From assembly GCA_020532185.1 (NCBI GenBank), contig JAJBBH010000074.1:1-36452 (forward strand): a stretch of DNA of 36,452 nucleotides, written 5' to 3'. Origin of the DNA: Candidatus Cloacimonadota bacterium. GTDB lineage: Bacteria; Cloacimonadota; Cloacimonadia; Cloacimonadales; WRIO01. Numbering within the stretch: position 1 is the stretch's first letter; each line of letters starts with the position of its first letter. A program made the position numbers and the translations under genes. Below the pieces are notes generated by a model. That model was not told where the DNA came from. It was given only the letters and a program-made list of their open reading frames with translations, and did no database searches. Below, piece after piece: positions 1 through 8,025 of this stretch.

Positions 1-518
1 TCGACAAACCTATAGTCAACTGCCTCACCATTTTTATCATAAACCAGCTCATGTATTGCAAAAGCTGACATCATATTACTAAATAATTGTTTATAATTAT
101 AATCAGACTCTTTCAATTGTCTTTCTTTTTTAATAGAATCAAACAACTTGAATGCCATCTTTATCGAAGCTATCAGAACTGTCTCGCCAGAATCTTTCAC
201 AATATAGCCAAATGAGGTAATATCTTCAGTCTTTTTAACTATTTCTGGTTCAGTATGGGATGACAAAAACACAAGTGGAACATCATGTCTTTCAAGAATT
301 ATTTTTGCAGCATCAGTTCCCTCCATGCCAATACCCAAATCTATATCCATCAACACCATATCAAAATATGGGTCTGAATCTATGAGCTCTATTGCTTTTT
401 CTCCAGAATTTACGTGAACAACATCAAAGTTATTAATAGTAAGTGTGCGCATTCCCATCATTGCAACGAAAGAATCATCTTCAACTAATAATATCCTTTT
501 TTTGCTATCAGACTTCAA
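1..518 (-). CDS. REC-PAS response regulator / sensor protein, 3' end cut by window edge
   Basis: My own translation of the minus strand gives a receiver domain beginning KRILLVEDDSFVAMMGMRTL, with the acidic pair at EDD and the phospho-acceptor Asp in VLMDIDLG, then a switch region LVFLSSHTEP and the conserved Lys in YIVKDSG. After about residue 135 a PAS-like segment starts (YKQLFSNMMSAFAIHELVYD) and runs off the window, so the output domain (possibly a histidine kinase) is unseen. The start is taken as TTG at 516-518, because an in-frame stop lies at 528-530 and GGAAAG sits just upstream. It begins 9 bp after the rdgB stop, so it is probably the last gene of the DUF1232-rdgB transcript. The signal sensed cannot be told from the sequence. 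Confidence 0.85.
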   Translation of the reverse strand, partial: MKSDSKKRILLVEDDSFVAMMGMRTLTINNFDVVHVNSGEKAIELIDSDPYFDMVLMDIDLGIGMEGTDAAKIILERHDVPLVFLSSHTEPEIVKKTEDITSFGYIVKDSGETVLIASIKMAFKLFDSIKKERQLKESDYNYKQLFSNMMSAFAIHELVYDKNGEAVDYRFV

Positions 519-527
519 TTTTCTTTC

Positions 528-1115
528 CTATAGAAGGTTTTTTAAAACTTGTAATATCTCTTTAAATGCTTGTGCTCTATGACTTATGTTATTTTTTACT
601 TGATCAGATAATTCTGCAAATGTTTGATTATAGCCATCTGGTTGGAATATTGGGTCATAACCAAAACCTGCACTGCCATGTTCCTCATCAATTATCTGAC
701 CATAAATAACGCCTCTACAACTAATAATCTCATCTTTATCGGGAAAAGCAAGGCTTACAACAGTTTCAAATCGTGCTTGCCTATTAGTCTTCCCTTTCAT
801 ATTATAAAGCATTTTTTTAACATTATCTGTGTAACTACAGCCTTCTCCCGCATAACGAGCGGCATGTACGCCTGGCTCATCATTTAATGCAGTAACAAAA
901 AGCCCAGTATCATCGGCAATAGCTGGTAATTGTGCAAATAATGCGGTTTCTTTCGCTTTTTTTGCAGAATTACCTTCAATAGAATCTTGATCTTCATCGA
1001 TATCGGGCATACCAACTATTTCTGCAGAGCATAAAAGCTCCAAATCCAAATTACTTAGAATAGCTTTAATCTCTTTAAATTTATCTCGATTTTTAGTTGC
1101 AATAACAAGTTTCAT
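528..1115 (-). CDS. rdgB: dITP/XTP pyrophosphatase (RdgB/HAM1 family)
   Basis: This 195-residue protein matches the usual length of the Ham1/RdgB nucleotide-sanitising enzymes, which hydrolyse non-canonical purine triphosphates (dITP, XTP) to the monophosphate and pyrophosphate. The N-terminus KLVIATKNRDKFKEI is the family signature (T/S-x-N-x-x-K). It is followed by the acidic metal-binding part ADDTGLFV and the nucleobase-site region GFGYDPIF, and ends with SHRAQAF. It lies 9 bp upstream of the REC-PAS gene and 9 bp downstream of the DUF1232 gene, in one minus-strand operon. The assignment is secure; substrate preference is inferred from the family. Confidence 0.95.
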   Translation of the reverse strand: MKLVIATKNRDKFKEIKAILSNLDLELLCSAEIVGMPDIDEDQDSIEGNSAKKAKETALFAQLPAIADDTGLFVTALNDEPGVHAARYAGEGCSYTDNVKKMLYNMKGKTNRQARFETVVSLAFPDKDEIISCRGVIYGQIIDEEHGSAGFGYDPIFQPDGYNQTFAELSDQVKNNISHRAQAFKEILQVLKNLL

Positions 1116-1124
1116 AGATATTAT

Positions 1125-1664
1125 TTAAGATAGCCTTTTAAAAATCTCTTTTACTGAATTTATGACAGGATTATCAAGTTTATCTTGTATTTTACTATTA
1201 ATTGAACGTATGAGCTCGATAAGATTCCTGCTACCACTCCAATTATCAGTTAAAACTTTTTCATCTGTATCAGCTAAAATTTGGTCAAGTGCAAGTGCAA
1301 CTAATACTAAATCATCAATATATCCCACAAAAGGAATAAAGTCTGGTAAGATATCAATTGGCAGGATTAAGTAGCCGATTACTGAGCCAAGAAATACTTT
1401 TTTAGATGCTGGAATACGCTTATCCAAAAATAATCTGGTAAGTAAAATAAAAAAGTCGGGCAAAAGAAAAAGAAAATCAGACAGTTGTAACTTAGATGGG
1501 TCTTTTGACTGAGGCAATTTATTGCCCAGCTTTTTTCTTAGCTTTTCATAAAAGGCTAATTTTTGAGGCTCATCAAAGATTATTTTTTCATTAATCTTAT
1601 TCAACATTTCCTCATCAAGCTCTTCAGCTTCATAATGCTTCTTTAAAACATCTTCATCTTTCAT
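1125..1664 (-). CDS. DUF1232 (YkvA-type) small membrane-associated protein
   Basis: This 179-residue protein has a charged N-terminal half, rich in Lys and Glu, followed by a hydrophobic DUF1232 core at about residues 90-130. The hallmark is GYLILPIDILPDFIPFVGY followed by an Asp-rich IDDLVLVALAL helix. The family is widespread and of unknown biochemical role; the core probably forms a membrane hairpin. The gene is first in a predicted transcript with rdgB and the REC-PAS gene, with a promoter at 1724-1751. Its ATG is preceded by an A/G-rich stretch with AAAAAGGGGG. Function is not known. Confidence 0.8.
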   Translation of the reverse strand: MKDEDVLKKHYEAEELDEEMLNKINEKIIFDEPQKLAFYEKLRKKLGNKLPQSKDPSKLQLSDFLFLLPDFFILLTRLFLDKRIPASKKVFLGSVIGYLILPIDILPDFIPFVGYIDDLVLVALALDQILADTDEKVLTDNWSGSRNLIELIRSINSKIQDKLDNPVINSVKEIFKRLS

Positions 1665-1723
1665 TCTATACCCCCTTTTTATTTACTTTTACCAACTTAA
1701 ACTAATTAAGTAGCCTCTATATT

Positions 1724-1751
1724 AATATAACGTTTTTTTTAATAGTGTCAA
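1724..1751 (-). promoter_or_regulatory. sigma70-type promoter for DUF1232-rdgB-REC/PAS
   Basis: On the minus strand TTGACA (1751-1746) is followed after 16 bp by TATATT (1729-1724). It lies 60-87 bp upstream of the DUF1232 ATG, in the gap after valS. A perfect -35 box with a near-consensus -10 box is good support, though start mapping has not been done. Confidence 0.6.
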
Positions 1752-1758
1752 TAAATTT

Positions 1759-4407
1759 TTACAAGCCTCCATAAATATCTTTTGTTTTATTTAGTTTATC
1801 ACTCACTTCTATCTCTTTTTCTCGCTCTTTTTCAACAACTTCTAACTTAGCATTTTTAACAAAATTCTCATTAGCAAGCTTTTTTTGTATGACGGAAAGC
1901 TCTGATTCAAGCTTGGATATTTGCTTTGATAGCCTATCCTTTTCTGATTGTATATCAATCAAACCTTCAAGAGCTAAGAAAATCTGAACATTTTGAGCGA
2001 CTGCTGCCAATGATGATTTTGGCTTGTCTACTTCGATATCAATAATAGAATTTTTGACTTTTGCCAGCTTTTTCAAATAGCTCTGATATGCATTAAATAA
2101 ATCAACTTGCTCTTTGTCAACACATTTGATAGTAAGCTCAACTTCTAATCCAGGAGATAAATTTACCTGCTTTCTCAGGTTTCTTATCGCACTAATAGAT
2201 TCCATTATCAGTGCCATATCACTCATTATATTATCATCAATTAAAGCATCGTCACAAATTGGATATTGGGCAATTATCAAAGCATCTTCATCCATTGGGT
2301 AATATTCTTTTATTATCTGCCATATTTCTTCAGTGATAAAAGGCATGATTGGATGCAATAACCTCATTGCCTGCTGAAATACTTCAAGTAATACCCATTT
2401 AGTTGTTAAATGTACACTTATATCAGTTTCTGTATAAAACTTTTCTTTTGCTATTTCAAGATACCACGAACAAAAATCATCCCAAATAAATTGCATTAAG
2501 ATCTGTGCAGAATCATTAAACCTGAGATTCTCATAATCTTCTCGGCTTTGCTTAATGGTTTGATGCATGCGGCTCAATATCCATTTATCTGCAAGGTCAA
2601 GTTGCAACTCATCTTTATTTGGCAAACCATCGATTTTCTCAATATTCATTATCATAAAGCGAAATGCGTTCCAAATCTTATTGCAAAAGTTACGACCAGT
2701 CTCAAGAATAGCATCTGAATAATATGAATCTTGCCCTTTTGGTGTATTAAAAATCATACTAAAACGCAATGCATCTGCTCCAAACTCTTCGATTATATCT
2801 ATTGGGTCTGGCGAATTACCCAGCGATTTACTCATCTTTCTGCCTTTTTCATCACGAACTATTCCATGCAATAATACTGTATCAAAAGGAATCTTATCTT
2901 TAAATTCTAAAGTTGCCATAATCATTCTTGCAACCCACAAGTAGATAATCTCTGGTGCTGTTATCAAAAGCTTTGTTGGTAAAAAATACTGCAAATCTTC
3001 CGTCTCATTGGGCCAACCCATCGTTGAAAAGGGCCACAGCCATGATGAAAACCATGTATCAAGCACATCTTCATCTTGTTTGAATTGAGTATGTCCGCAT
3101 TTCTCGCATTTACTTGGCATTTTGGAGCTTACCACCATCTCATTGCACTGTGTACAATAATAAGCTGGTATTCTGTGACCCCACCAAATTTGTCTTGAGA
3201 TACACCAATCACGAATATTATTCATCCAATGCATATAAACTTTAGTCCAACGTTCTGGTTGAAAGCTAATCTCTTTATTTTCAACTACTTCAATAGCACG
3301 TTTTGCCAAAGGCTTCATGCGTACAAACCATTGGTCAGACAAATAAGGCTCTACAACAGTATCACAACGATAGCAATGCCCCACTGCATTTTCATGATTT
3401 TCTATTTTATCTAAAAGATTCTGTGATTCAAGCATTTCAATTACTTTTTTACGACAAGCATATCTATCCAAGCCTACAAAATCTTTGCCAGCATTTTCAT
3501 TCATTACTGCTTCTTCATCCATCACTATCAGCTGCTCAAGATTATGCCTCAAGCCTACTTCAAAATCGTTAGGGTCATGAGCAGGAGTAATCTTTACGCA
3601 CCCACTGCCAAAGTCTTTATCTACATAATCATCTGCAATGATTGGAATTGTTCTATTTGTCAAAGGCAAAATAAGCTTCTTACCAATTATGCTTTTATAC
3701 CTTTCGTCTTGAGGGTTGACGGCTACTGCGACGTCGCCGAGCATAGTTTCAGGTCTTGTTGTAGCAATTATTAAAAAGCCTTTTCCATCTTCATAGGGGT
3801 ATTTTATATGCCACATTTTGCCTTGTGCATCTTCATGTTCAACCTCGTCATTTGCAAGTGCTGTTATACAACGTGGACACCAATTTATTATATACTTACC
3901 CTTATAAATTAAATCCTTTTGATATAAATGAATAAAAACATCTTGAACTGCTTTTGACAAGCCTTCATCCATCGTAAATCTCTCACGCGACCAATCGCAT
4001 GAAGCACCCAACTGTTTCAGCTGCTCAATAATATGTCCACCTTTTTCTTCTTTCCATTTCCAAATAAGTCTTACAAGCTCGTCTCTACCAATATCATGTC
4101 TGTTTTTTCCTTCTTTTGCCAAATCTTTTTCTACCATGTTTTGTGTTGCAATGCCTGCATGGTCTGTACCTGGTATCCACAAAGTTGGCTCTTGATTCAT
4201 CCGGTGATAACGTACTGCAACATCTTGTAATGTATTATTTAAGACATGCCCCATATGCAAAATACCTGTAACATTTGGAGGCGGTATTAGAACAGTAAAA
4301 GGCTTTTTATTTTTATCAATTCTTGGCTTAAAATATCCATTATTTTGCCAAAATTCATACCATTTCTTTTCAATCTCTTTTGCTGAATAATGCTTATTCA
4401 ATTCCAT
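1759..4407 (-). CDS. valS: valyl-tRNA synthetase
   Basis: This class I aminoacyl-tRNA synthetase charges tRNA-Val. At 882 residues it has the full length of bacterial ValS. The ATP-site motif PPPNVTGILHMGHV lies at residues 42-55 (HMGH being the HIGH motif) and KMSKS at about 522-526 (GRKMSKSLGNSPDP). A long insertion carries the editing domain (ATTRPETMLGDVAVAVNP) and a zinc-knuckle-like Cys cluster at about 410-432 (CTQC and CEKC). The anticodon domain and a C-terminal coiled-coil arm (about 815-880, Lys/Glu/Leu rich) complete the family plan. GAGGG precedes the ATG. The NUDIX gene ends 7 bp upstream, so the two are co-transcribed. Confidence 0.97.
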   Translation of the reverse strand: MELNKHYSAKEIEKKWYEFWQNNGYFKPRIDKNKKPFTVLIPPPNVTGILHMGHVLNNTLQDVAVRYHRMNQEPTLWIPGTDHAGIATQNMVEKDLAKEGKNRHDIGRDELVRLIWKWKEEKGGHIIEQLKQLGASCDWSRERFTMDEGLSKAVQDVFIHLYQKDLIYKGKYIINWCPRCITALANDEVEHEDAQGKMWHIKYPYEDGKGFLIIATTRPETMLGDVAVAVNPQDERYKSIIGKKLILPLTNRTIPIIADDYVDKDFGSGCVKITPAHDPNDFEVGLRHNLEQLIVMDEEAVMNENAGKDFVGLDRYACRKKVIEMLESQNLLDKIENHENAVGHCYRCDTVVEPYLSDQWFVRMKPLAKRAIEVVENKEISFQPERWTKVYMHWMNNIRDWCISRQIWWGHRIPAYYCTQCNEMVVSSKMPSKCEKCGHTQFKQDEDVLDTWFSSWLWPFSTMGWPNETEDLQYFLPTKLLITAPEIIYLWVARMIMATLEFKDKIPFDTVLLHGIVRDEKGRKMSKSLGNSPDPIDIIEEFGADALRFSMIFNTPKGQDSYYSDAILETGRNFCNKIWNAFRFMIMNIEKIDGLPNKDELQLDLADKWILSRMHQTIKQSREDYENLRFNDSAQILMQFIWDDFCSWYLEIAKEKFYTETDISVHLTTKWVLLEVFQQAMRLLHPIMPFITEEIWQIIKEYYPMDEDALIIAQYPICDDALIDDNIMSDMALIMESISAIRNLRKQVNLSPGLEVELTIKCVDKEQVDLFNAYQSYLKKLAKVKNSIIDIEVDKPKSSLAAVAQNVQIFLALEGLIDIQSEKDRLSKQISKLESELSVIQKKLANENFVKNAKLEVVEKEREKEIEVSDKLNKTKDIYGGL

Positions 4408-4414
4408 ATATCCC

Positions 4415-4936
4415 TCATTTAATATAATTTATTTTCCTCAAAAAATGCTGATGTGACCAAAAACAGATATCAGGTAATTCTTCTTGATTATAAAAAACTG
4501 CTTCTAAAGCATCATCACCTGCTTGCAAAATACCGCCTACTTCTTTCATTAAAAACCCAAAAGATAAAGTTCTGAGATAAATAGGAGAATAACCAGTATA
4601 AAAATCTATAAATGACACTATCTCGCCTACTAAACCTGTTTCCTCCTCAAGCTCTGCTACAGCACATTCTTCAGGGCTTTGCCAAAGCTCTATATAACCG
4701 CTTGGCAAAGCCCATTCGCCTGCATGTGGTGCAAGCTTTCTTTTAACTAATAAAAGCTCATTTTTATTATTTATCACCACACATGCAGATGCTGGTATGG
4801 GGTTTTTATAATAAATCCAACCACAATTCGGGCAATGCGGTCTCTCCTTGTGTTCGCGATCTTCTTTTAAAATAAGCCTTGTGCCGCACCTAATACAGTT
4901 ATTTACTTCATCATACATTTGTTTAAAATCATCCAT
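4415..4936 (-). CDS. NUDIX hydrolase with N-terminal zinc ribbon
   Basis: A zinc ribbon (CIRCG near the N-terminus, then CPNCGWIYY) precedes a NUDIX fold whose box is seen as GYIELWQSPEECAVAELEEETGL, matching GX5EX7REUXEEXGU with Ala-Glu-Leu in place of the Arg-Glu-Leu part. Such proteins hydrolyse nucleoside diphosphate derivatives such as ADP-ribose or NADH; the exact substrate cannot be read here. I prefer the ATG at 4936 (MDDFKQMYDEV, 173 residues). A longer frame opening with TTG at 4972 exists, but that TTG belongs to a TTGACA that looks like a -35 box. Neither start has a clear Shine-Dalgarno sequence, so translation might be leaderless. Directly upstream of valS. Confidence 0.85.
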   Translation of the reverse strand: MDDFKQMYDEVNNCIRCGTRLILKEDREHKERPHCPNCGWIYYKNPIPASACVVINNKNELLLVKRKLAPHAGEWALPSGYIELWQSPEECAVAELEEETGLVGEIVSFIDFYTGYSPIYLRTLSFGFLMKEVGGILQAGDDALEAVFYNQEELPDICFWSHQHFLRKINYIK

Positions 4937-5193
4937 ATTTTTAACAATTTTATTATTAAGCTTTAATGTCAAGCATTTTTTACATATTAGCTGTATACTC
5001 GTCTATTTGAGCGAACTATCCATATATTATGAATAATCTGTTAATATAAAAAATCTGACAATAAATAGATTATCTAACAAAATTATACTTCAAAACATAT
5101 GCAGCTTACTTTATGCAATCGATAACTTTCAATCAATACAATGATTGTCAAATGTGCAGCCATGCCTCCTCAATACAGTAAACCGTGCCTTTA

Positions 5194-5475
5194 TTATGAA
5201 GCTTTATTACCTCTTGTTATTCTCAGACCACTAAAACCTGATATTACTGCGATATAATAACCAATATTGTACAAAAGCCCATTATTATGCACTTCATAAA
5301 TACTTAAATGTGGCTTAAAAATACTGATAATCAATGATATCGGTGCTATTAATCCATGCCAAAAGCCCCCAAAAAAACCAGCAATATTGTCTTCATTGTT
5401 TTTACCATCTCCTGGCACACAAGCACAAAGTAGTAACAAAATCACTATTAAGAGTAATATTTTAGCTTTACTCAT
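5194..5475 (-). CDS. small lipoprotein / membrane protein of a conserved unnamed family
   Basis: This 93-residue protein begins with a lipoprotein signal: Lys-flanked hydrophobic core, then lipobox LCAC with Cys19 as the expected lipidated residue. Next come a short polar linker, a hydrophobic segment with FFGGFWHGLIAPISLIISIF, the motif IYEVHNNG, and a second hydrophobic stretch. I recall this arrangement (FWHG, Y/VHNNG, YN-G) from small hypothetical proteins in several phyla, but no function is established. AGGAGG stands upstream of the ATG, which fixes the start. It lies 131 bp downstream of the SUMF1-like gene on the same strand and may share its transcript. Confidence 0.75.
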   Translation of the reverse strand: MSKAKILLLIVILLLLCACVPGDGKNNEDNIAGFFGGFWHGLIAPISLIISIFKPHLSIYEVHNNGLLYNIGYYIAVISGFSGLRITRGNKAS

Positions 5476-5606
5476 TTTGCCTCCTCAGCTATTTCTCGAT
5501 TATTTTCTAATCTATAGTTTTTCAAATAACTTTTTAATCTGTTTAAAACCGCCTTTTACTTATCAATAGCTTTGTTATTTGATTATAGCCTTTTGCAAAA
5601 AATACT

Positions 5607-6353
5607 TTAATCAAGTGAAGTCCTAACTAATCTCAAGCCAATATTAAATACAGTCTTTTCTGCTTTATTATAATAGCGATTTGCCAATGTACAATATTCT
5701 TTTATGCTGCTCCAGCTACCACCGCGAAACACTCTATTATCGCCTGCTTCTGGTCCTTTATAATCAACTCTTTCTTCGTTAGTGTATTGACTATATCTAT
5801 CCCAGCACCATTCATATACATTGCCGCTCATATCATATAAACCAAGCTCATTAGGGATTTTGGAGCCAACAGGATGAGATGAAAAATTTGAATTATCAAT
5901 ATACCACGCCACTTCTTCAATATCGTCTGAACCAGCGTATTTAAAGTTTTTTGCTTCTCTTCCACCTCTCATTGCAAATTCCCATTCACTTTCGGTTGGT
6001 AATCTATATCCATTCTTTGTAAAATCGCACTTTACTTCGTGCTCATTAATTTCATAACAGCACTCAAGACTCTCTTTTTCACTGCGCTTATTGCAATAAT
6101 TCACTGCATCATACCATGAAATATTCTCAACTGGACAAAAATCACCATCTATCTCTGATGGTGTTGTAAACATTATTTCAAACCACTCTCTTTGAGTTAC
6201 AGCATATTTATTGATATAAAATGATGACACTGTGGCTGGATGTGCTGGTTTTTCAGTCTCTAAGCCTACATCAGAACCCATTGTAAAGCTGCCGCCTTCA
6301 ACATAAACCATAGCATCTTTTAATTTCTCTTTCATTTTTTCAATATCAATCAT
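5607..6353 (-). CDS. formylglycine-generating-enzyme-like (SUMF1/FGE-sulfatase domain) protein
   Basis: The 248-residue protein is almost entirely an FGE-sulfatase domain: VEGGSFTMGSD near the N-terminus, the PVENISWYDAVNYC segment, GYRLPTESEWEFAMRGG, GLYDMSGNVYEWCWD, FRGGSW and the closing GLRLVR. True FGEs use two cysteines in the C-terminal active site. Here only one is visible in that segment (EYCTLANRYY), so sulfatase maturation is unlikely and a binding or other modifying role is more plausible. The open frame extends 32 codons further upstream, but the ATG at 6353 is preceded by GGAGG, and a promoter-like TTGACA lies inside the longer frame. No signal peptide is seen, so it is probably cytoplasmic. 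Confidence 0.85.
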   Translation of the reverse strand: MIDIEKMKEKLKDAMVYVEGGSFTMGSDVGLETEKPAHPATVSSFYINKYAVTQREWFEIMFTTPSEIDGDFCPVENISWYDAVNYCNKRSEKESLECCYEINEHEVKCDFTKNGYRLPTESEWEFAMRGGREAKNFKYAGSDDIEEVAWYIDNSNFSSHPVGSKIPNELGLYDMSGNVYEWCWDRYSQYTNEERVDYKGPEAGDNRVFRGGSWSSIKEYCTLANRYYNKAEKTVFNIGLRLVRTSLD

Positions 6354-6378
6354 ATATCCTCCATCATGTTTTTTATCA

Positions 6379-6407
6379 ATATTTATAAAATGACGAGTTT
6401 TTGTCAA
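6379..6407 (-). promoter_or_regulatory. putative promoter of the SUMF1-like gene
   Basis: On the minus strand TTGACA (6407-6402) is followed after 17 bp by AAATAT (6384-6379), about 25 bp before the chosen ATG. The -10 match is weak. It supports the shorter start of the downstream gene. Confidence 0.45.
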
Positions 6408-6552
6408 TAAATAAATACATATTTCATCAAAATTAATCGCAAGCCCCAAAAACCCTGTAATTTATTATGAAAATCTTGTGATACTTTGCACTGTACACAA
6501 AAAATATAATAAATTGATTAAACATATTTTTTAATAAAACAGTGTTTTGAAT

Positions 6553-6590
6553 AGCTATTTTAGCATTGCTCTTTTGTGCAAAAAATAGCT
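6553..6590 (+). other. hairpin in the 6354-7066 gap
   Basis: AGCTATTTT (6553-6561) can pair with AAAATAGCT (6582-6590), and TTTTCTTT follows on the plus strand. The stem is A/T-rich and no plus-strand gene ends here, so its role as a terminator is doubtful. Apart from this hairpin, a weak CAGCCC/GGGCTG inverted repeat near 6695-6735 and the 11-bp array at 6851, I see nothing in the 713-bp gap 6354-7066. Confidence 0.3.
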
Positions 6591-6850
6591 TTTCTTTCAA
6601 CAATATAGATTTAAATCTCCTAATTTACAGATACTTGTAAAAAAATGCGGCATTGCCTTTACTGAACAAATGAACTTAGTTAAATAAACTTTATACAGCC
6701 CTATCAAATAAAATAAAGCTCTTTTAAATTGGGCTGTGCTCAGATAATTTGCTGCATTCACAAAAAATAATACTTCTTCTATCCATTTACTTAACTCGTA
6801 TTAATTGTCAACTTCAAATATCAACAGCTCGTATATTCAAAATCTATTAG

Positions 6851-6894
6851 CATCCCGTTACCATCCCGTTACCATCCCGTTGCTACCCCGTAGA
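6851..6894. repeat. tandem 11-bp repeat array, G-rich on the minus strand
   Basis: CATCCCGTTAC is repeated at 6851-6861 and 6862-6872, then varies to CATCCCGTTGC (6873-6883) and TACCCCGTAGA (6884-6894). ACCCC in the last unit can pair with GGGGT a few bases on, and another GGGG follows. On the minus strand four runs of three or four G are spaced by 7-8 bases. It is strikingly G/C-rich against its surroundings and shares its 11-bp period with the element at 26142-26205. Confidence 0.8.
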
Positions 6895-7066
6895 TATAAG
6901 GGGTTTTAAAGGGGTTTCTAACGAGTACATTATGAGATGTGTAAAATGTTTATAAAGGATAACAGAAATGAATAATGTTTTGCCAACAAAGTATTTTTTA
7001 TACTTTAATACAGTTTATTAGAAAGATTCTGCTTTTTTTCAGCAATAAAAACAAGTTGTTTTAATC

Positions 7067-7417
7067 TTAATCTCCCCAGCCTCTTTGTTTGTTCCATTCG
7101 GGTTTTAGCTCTCTAATCCATTGAGCCTCGACTTCTCTGCATTTCTCTCCTGAGCCTAAAACTACCCAACTAACTAAAATTCTATCGCGGTTTTCATAAA
7201 TCTTTTTTGCTGATGGATAATGAGCTGTCGTACCATTATAATATTGTACAAATCTTTTTCTTAACCCATCTTCCGCTTTTCCAACATATTTTAAGCCATT
7301 ATAATAGATTTTGTAGCAGCCCATACTGTTTGGTGCAATTGTTTTTGCTTCTTCCAATTTTGTTGTTCCTATGCCTGCTGATTTTGCAATGCCTATAAGG
7401 CTATTTAAAAAGCCCAT
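7067..7417 (-). CDS. GIY-YIG-like nuclease domain protein
   Basis: The protein is about 116 residues. After an N-terminal amphipathic stretch (MGFLNSLIGIAKSAG) comes a compact GIY-YIG-like domain: GCYKIYYNG and LKYVGKA (the two strand motifs), then DGLRKRF with the expected catalytic Arg, and EAQWIRELKPEWN with the expected Glu and the closing Asn. Stand-alone GIY-YIG proteins are often homing or phage-linked nucleases, but the role here is unknown. The ATG at 7417 is chosen over one four codons upstream because GGAG stands 6 bp before it. Its 5' end and upstream region are duplicated in degraded form at 8668-8799. Confidence 0.75.
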   Translation of the reverse strand: MGFLNSLIGIAKSAGIGTTKLEEAKTIAPNSMGCYKIYYNGLKYVGKAEDGLRKRFVQYYNGTTAHYPSAKKIYENRDRILVSWVVLGSGEKCREVEAQWIRELKPEWNKQRGWGD

Positions 7418-7520
7418 TTTTATCTCCATTACTATCTTATTATCTAAATATCGAGATAAAATTGATGAACTTTAGCTATATATAAGTAAATATAAAAGAA
7501 ATAATTTAAATATTTTTAAA
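7388..7520. repeat. direct repeat R1, copy 1 (start of GIY-YIG gene plus its upstream region)
   Basis: About 130 bp covering the first codons, ribosome site and upstream DNA of the GIY-YIG gene. It recurs in the same orientation at 8668-8799 with scattered substitutions, an offset of about 1,280 bp. Confidence 0.8.
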
Positions 7521-7596
7521 AGAGGAAGAAATAGATTAGAAATAAGCAAATGATTAAGAAGCCACTGCAGGAGCATCATTGGATACATTTAAAAAT

Positions 7597-7628
7597 AGTT
7601 GAGAAATTGACCATCTGATAAAATAAAA
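7597..7628 (+). repeat. GTTGAGAAATTGA block upstream of RNA copy A
   Basis: The block GTTGAGAAATTGACCATC followed by TGATAAAATAAAAAT precedes RNA copy A. Nearly the same block (G for C after TTGA, and ATATAAAT at its end) lies at 8084-8117 before the second RNA unit. A related stretch around GAAATAAGCAA precedes both (7537 and 7983). It may be a promoter or a repeat border. Confidence 0.6.
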
Positions 7629-7647
7629 ATCAAACTCATAATATTAT

Positions 7648-7787
7648 TTGACAAAAGATATAAATTGTTTAAATTGTCAATCAGAAGTGGAGAGAGAGCT
7701 TAGCCCTCATTTGATCGAAGCGGAAACGAGTAAATGGCTAAGGTTTACTTAGATTTGTGAGAGAGGCTGCAAAGCCTCTCTTTTTTT
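7648..7787 (+). ncRNA. candidate structured small RNA, copy A, with its own terminator
   Basis: A TTGACA box at 7648 opens the unit, with a weak TTAAAT 15 bp later. The likely RNA starts near 7680 and ends in a Rho-independent terminator. In the core, CTTAGC (7699-7704) pairs with GCTAAG (7737-7742), CATTT (7708-7712) with AAATG (7732-7736), and TCG (7715-7717) with CGA (7727-7729). AAGT (7685-7688) may close the structure with ACTT (7747-7750), leaving an exposed GGAGAGAGAG strand. No ribosome site plus reading frame fits. The core is identical in copy B while the linker before the terminator differs. I do not recognise the RNA family. Confidence 0.6.
7761..7787 (+). terminator. Rho-independent terminator of RNA copy A
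   Basis: GAGAGGCT (7761-7768), GCAA loop, AGCCTCTC (7773-7780), then seven T. Eight perfect pairs with a GNRA-type loop and a clean T-run make it strong. Confidence 0.85.
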
Positions 7788-7960
7788 ATGCTTTTATCAT
7801 AAATCCCTTTCTTTGTCTGTTTATGTAGCTATCCCTTGCAGTAAATATGTTGAAGTACTCTAAGGAGCCATTAACAAAGTCAGCCATAACTATAACATTG
7901 TTAGAATACTTTTTAAGATAATATGCTCTTCCCTCTTTGCTGTATGATTTGGCGTTATTT
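7786..7960 (-). pseudogene. C-terminal remnant of an unrecognised protein gene
   Basis: The minus strand is open from about 8004 down to a TAA at 7788-7786 and reads like a genuine C-terminus: SKEGRAYYLKKYSNNVIVM, then ADFVNGSLEYFNIFTARDSY, ending RKGFMIKA. There is no usable start and the open frame meets a stop at 8005-8007, so the 5' part is lost. The last 25 or so codons recur at 8450-8527, where a stop codon interrupts the second copy. The gene end faces the RNA gene and shares its terminator region. I do not recognise the family; the context suggests a mobile or phage-derived origin, which is inference. Confidence 0.55.
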
Positions 7961-8025
7961 ATCAGAGTGAAAGAAATAAATAAGAAATAAGCAAGTGATG
8001 AAATTCATCTAAAAAGAGCCTTTTT

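Noticed and set aside
6354-6449. 32-codon N-terminal extension of the SUMF1-like protein
   Set aside because: It lies upstream of a good ribosome site and overlaps a promoter-like TTGACA; the residues do not resemble the family.
7680-7750. Known RNA families (hammerhead or twister ribozyme, group II intron domain V, common riboswitches, 6S, SRP RNA) for the duplicated RNA
   Set aside because: None of the invariant core sequences is present; GGAAACG alone is not enough for a hammerhead.
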